Of a DNA stretch of 18,632 bases, positions 16,459 through 18,632 are shown piece after piece. Every line of letters begins with the position of its first letter. Position 1 is the stretch's first letter. The notes below the pieces were generated by a model. The model saw only the letters and a list, made by a program, of their open reading frames with translations, did not search any database and was not told the origin of the DNA. Origin of the DNA: CAYRYU01 sp964428355. GTDB lineage: Bacteria > Muiribacteriota > Ozemobacteria > Ozemobacterales > Ozemobacteraceae. Location: the NCBI GenBank assembly GCA_964428355.1, contig CAYRYU010000129.1, forward strand, positions 1-18,632, read 5' to 3'. The position numbers and the translations under genes are program-made.

Positions 16459-18545
16459 GCTCCCTGCGTCTCCTTGAGGATCGACGCGAGATCGGCCGGA
16501 TTCAACGTTCTCAGCTCGATCAGCTTCCGGCTGATCTTCTCGAGAAGGGGCCGGTTCCCCTTGATATACGCGGCGGTGTCCGCGAGAACCTGCGTCAGAA
16601 GATGATCGACACGGGGTGAAAGCTGGGCGAGGAAGAACGGGTCGGGTCGGTAGTTCTGGTCGGTGTAGTTGCGCGGAACCGCGGCGTCCCCCATCCCGAA
16701 GGCGCTCACCATGTCGGATGCGATGAGGGTTGCGTGCCGGAGGTCACCCGAAGCACCGGTGGAAACCTCACCGAAAAAGATCTTTTCCGCAACGTATCCT
16801 CCGAGACTGATTCCGATCTGGCCTCTCAGCCGGCTCTCGGTAAAGAAATGGTTGGGTTTCCTGACCTGCGATTGGACCATTCCAAGCGCAGCCGAGGAGC
16901 CGCTTTCGAGCGTCACCTTGTCGATCTCGTCGAACCGGCCCGCCTTGAGATACATGACGGCATGTCCGGCCTCATGGATCGCGACGACGTTCTCCTCGTG
17001 CTCGTCGAGCCGGGTCACTCCCGCCTGTTCTCTCAGCCATTCCTTGAGAAGCTCCGAATCGGCCGCATTCTCGTTGATGTTCAGAAGTCTTCGCTTCAGG
17101 TCCCTCATCAGGGCGTTCAGGTGATCGCCTGTATACGAGGTTCCATTGTCGGTCAGCCGGCCCGTCCAGCCCGCGAGCATGTCGATGTCGGCATCCGAGA
17201 CTCCCGTCCCGAAAACCTTGTTGTAAAGCGCGAGGATCGCCCGCCTGTCCTCCCATTCCGGATACGGGATCTCGATCTGGTACTCGAACCGCCCGGGTCG
17301 CAGGAAAGCGGGATCCAGACAGGAAACGAAGTTGGTCGTCCCGATAATCAGGACCAGGTCCTCCTTCCGGAAGCCGTCCATCTCCGTGAGGAGTTGGTTG
17401 ACCATCGAGTGGGAGGCCTGGGCGGCACCATCGTCTCCCCCGGTCCGGGCGGAGGCGATCGAATCGAGTTCGTCGAAAACGATGACCGAGGGTGCGGTCG
17501 CCCGGGCGCGCGCGAAAAGCCGGCGGATGTTCGCTTCCCCTTCCCCAAACCATTTCGACTTCAGCTCGGGACCGCTCACGATGAAGATCGCGGCGTTCAG
17601 CGCTTCGGCAATTCCTTTCGCGAAGAGGGTTTTCCCCGTGCCCGGGGGCCCATGGAAGATCAGTCCGCGGGGAATGATCGACTCGATGTTCCGGATCTCC
17701 TTCTCGTCGGTCAACTGCGCGGTGGCCCTGAGGAGACGGAGGATGTTCTCCTCGATCTTGCGCTTGACCTTCCCGTAACCCGCGATGTCCTTCTCGAGGT
17801 TGATCGAGGAGAGGCAGGCTCCTCCGGTAGCGGTGTAATCGCGGAGCTCCTGGAGGTAGTTCGCCGTCTGGTTCGGAAGGGATGGGTTGTAATCGGCCTT
17901 GTGGGCGAAAATCTGCATGATCCCGCGGAAACCCACGGGGTTGAGGCCGGAGACATACTTGAAGATCGACATCAGGTTAAGCGACTCCATGCCGAACTTC
18001 CGGGCTTCATCGCTCGTGATCAGGGCTGCCAGCTTCTGCCGGGGAATCCCGAGCATCTCGGTCCGCGCGGGAAAGGCCCTGGCGATGAGGTCGGGAAGCG
18101 GGAAATCGGGATCCTCGAAGGCCGCCATCGCCAAAAGTGGATTCTCGTGGATGACGGTCATGATCTCCTTCCCTTCCTGGGTCAAGCCGCTCATGGCCGT
18201 CGAGGTGAGGATATCGAGATACGGGAGCAGGAAAACCTTGTTGGGTTCGGTATTGTTCACCAGCCCCCGAAGCTGTGTCACCATCGTCGAGATGCGCGTC
18301 GCAGTCGCTTCCTGGTTTGGATTGCCCCTTCCGTCGATGATTGCCGTGGTCTTCCCTTCGGCGGCGAGCTTCTTCTTCATGATCCCCTGGAGATATGGAA
18401 TGATCTGCTTTTCGCACCGGATGAGGACCGAAACGCCTTCCCTGAGCCTGGCGCAGGCGAACCGGAGCTGCTCCGAATAGCAGTTTTCCACCGCCTCGAA
18501 CGCCGTGATCTTCTTCGGAAGGTCCCCAATCTTGACTTCGAGCAT
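16455..18545 (-). CDS. Soluble FtsH-like AAA+ / M41 zinc metalloprotease, first gene of the operon
   Basis: The 696-aa protein has an active FtsH core: Walker A GPPGTGKT (299-306), pore-like stretch KWFGEGE (331-337), Walker B VIVFDELDS (354-362), and second region of homology ending in RPGRF with Arg416 and Arg419. The M41 peptidase has zinc motif HEAGH (524-528) and a third ligand Asp601 in TGASGDL, followed by MVSAFGMG. Catalytic residues are intact, so it should be an ATP-dependent protease. Unlike classic FtsH it has no TM segments. Its N-terminal 245 residues look like a degenerate AAA-like domain without Walker A (KVFLLPYLDILT, then NPLLAMAAFEDPDFPLPDL). It is therefore cytosolic and not the housekeeping ftsH. 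A GGGGGAAG site lies 8-9 nt before the ATG. The stop overlaps the next start as ATGA. Confidence 0.92.
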   Translation of the reverse strand: MLEVKIGDLPKKITAFEAVENCYSEQLRFACARLREGVSVLIRCEKQIIPYLQGIMKKKLAAEGKTTAIIDGRGNPNQEATATRISTMVTQLRGLVNNTEPNKVFLLPYLDILTSTAMSGLTQEGKEIMTVIHENPLLAMAAFEDPDFPLPDLIARAFPARTEMLGIPRQKLAALITSDEARKFGMESLNLMSIFKYVSGLNPVGFRGIMQIFAHKADYNPSLPNQTANYLQELRDYTATGGACLSSINLEKDIAGYGKVKRKIEENILRLLRATAQLTDEKEIRNIESIIPRGLIFHGPPGTGKTLFAKGIAEALNAAIFIVSGPELKSKWFGEGEANIRRLFARARATAPSVIVFDELDSIASARTGGDDGAAQASHSMVNQLLTEMDGFRKEDLVLIIGTTNFVSCLDPAFLRPGRFEYQIEIPYPEWEDRRAILALYNKVFGTGVSDADIDMLAGWTGRLTDNGTSYTGDHLNALMRDLKRRLLNINENAADSELLKEWLREQAGVTRLDEHEENVVAIHEAGHAVMYLKAGRFDEIDKVTLESGSSAALGMVQSQVRKPNHFFTESRLRGQIGISLGGYVAEKIFFGEVSTGASGDLRHATLIASDMVSAFGMGDAAVPRNYTDQNYRPDPFFLAQLSPRVDHLLTQVLADTAAYIKGNRPLLEKISRKLIELRTLNPADLASILKETQGA

Positions 18546-18570
18546 CTTTTGTCTTCCCCCGGTGCATTCC

Positions 18571-18632
18571 GGAACCGCGGTATCTTTCGGAACCGCGGTA
18601 TCTTTCGGAACCGCGGTATCTTTCGGAACCGC
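18571..18632. repeat. Perfect 18-bp tandem repeats upstream of the FtsH-like gene
   Basis: Three identical, directly abutting copies of ggaaccgcggtatctttc and 8 bases of a fourth run to the window edge, so the array may be longer. Each unit contains the 8-bp palindrome accgcggt, so the centres recur every 18 bp, somewhat under two helical turns. The array ends 26 bp before the ATG of the first gene of the minus-strand operon. It could be an operator array or a variable tandem repeat. No -10/-35 pair is visible within it. Confidence 0.9.

Noticed and set aside
16455..18545. Housekeeping ftsH
   Set aside because: Both N-terminal TM helices are missing, an extra N-terminal domain is present, and the gene context is MoxR/vWA, so it is a specialised relative.
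18571..18632. Start of a CRISPR array
   Set aside because: The 18-bp units abut directly with no spacers, so they are tandem repeats.

Overview
The window is GC-rich bacterial DNA, almost wholly coding, with two convergent operons that meet near position 8650. A lipoprotein signal peptide, a periplasmic-type sensory operon, large FN3/FGE lipoproteins and a HEAT-repeat cyclase suggest a didermic bacterium from a regulation-rich, possibly socially complex lineage (Planctomycetes, Riflebacteria or Myxococcota-like). No marker gene is present, so I cannot name the phylum.

Left side, plus strand (1-8616). The window opens inside the 3' end of an FN3-domain gene (1-294). A good sigma70-type promoter (TTGTTT, 17 bp, TATAAT at 369-397) then drives a tight four-gene operon. 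Its members are a 1411-aa lipoprotein with about seven FN3 repeats and a C-terminal FGE/SUMF1-fold domain; a PhnD-like substrate-binding protein held by one N-terminal membrane segment; a membrane receptor-type class III adenylyl cyclase (two TM segments, extracytoplasmic sensor region, HAMP, cyclase, long HEAT-repeat tail); and a small anchored protein with two NTF2-like halves. No ABC permease or ATPase is present, so a ligand-to-cAMP signalling module is more likely than a transporter.

Right side, minus strand (18545 down to 8675). Nine genes overlap or nearly abut (mostly ATGA/GTGA junctions). In transcription order they are: a soluble FtsH-like AAA+ / M41 protease with a degenerate extra N-terminal domain; two large uncharacterised proteins (419 and 618 aa); a MoxR-family AAA+ ATPase; a vWA-like protein whose metal site (MIDAS) is lost; a small radical-SAM activating-enzyme-type protein; a 100-aa protein; and two further uncharacterised proteins (308 and 192 aa). 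FtsH + MoxR + vWA + several unknown 'X' proteins matches the plan of the predicted FtsH-vWA-MoxR ternary conflict systems, which as I recall were defined computationally and have little or no experimental work. This is the most interesting content of the window: a probable NTP-driven chaperone/protease cascade with a radical-SAM modification step. Perfect 18-bp tandem repeats with an internal palindrome (18571-18632, cut by the window edge) sit just upstream of the first gene and may be its control region.

There is no stretch over 300 bases without a gene. I found no tRNA, rRNA, insertion sequence or CRISPR array.
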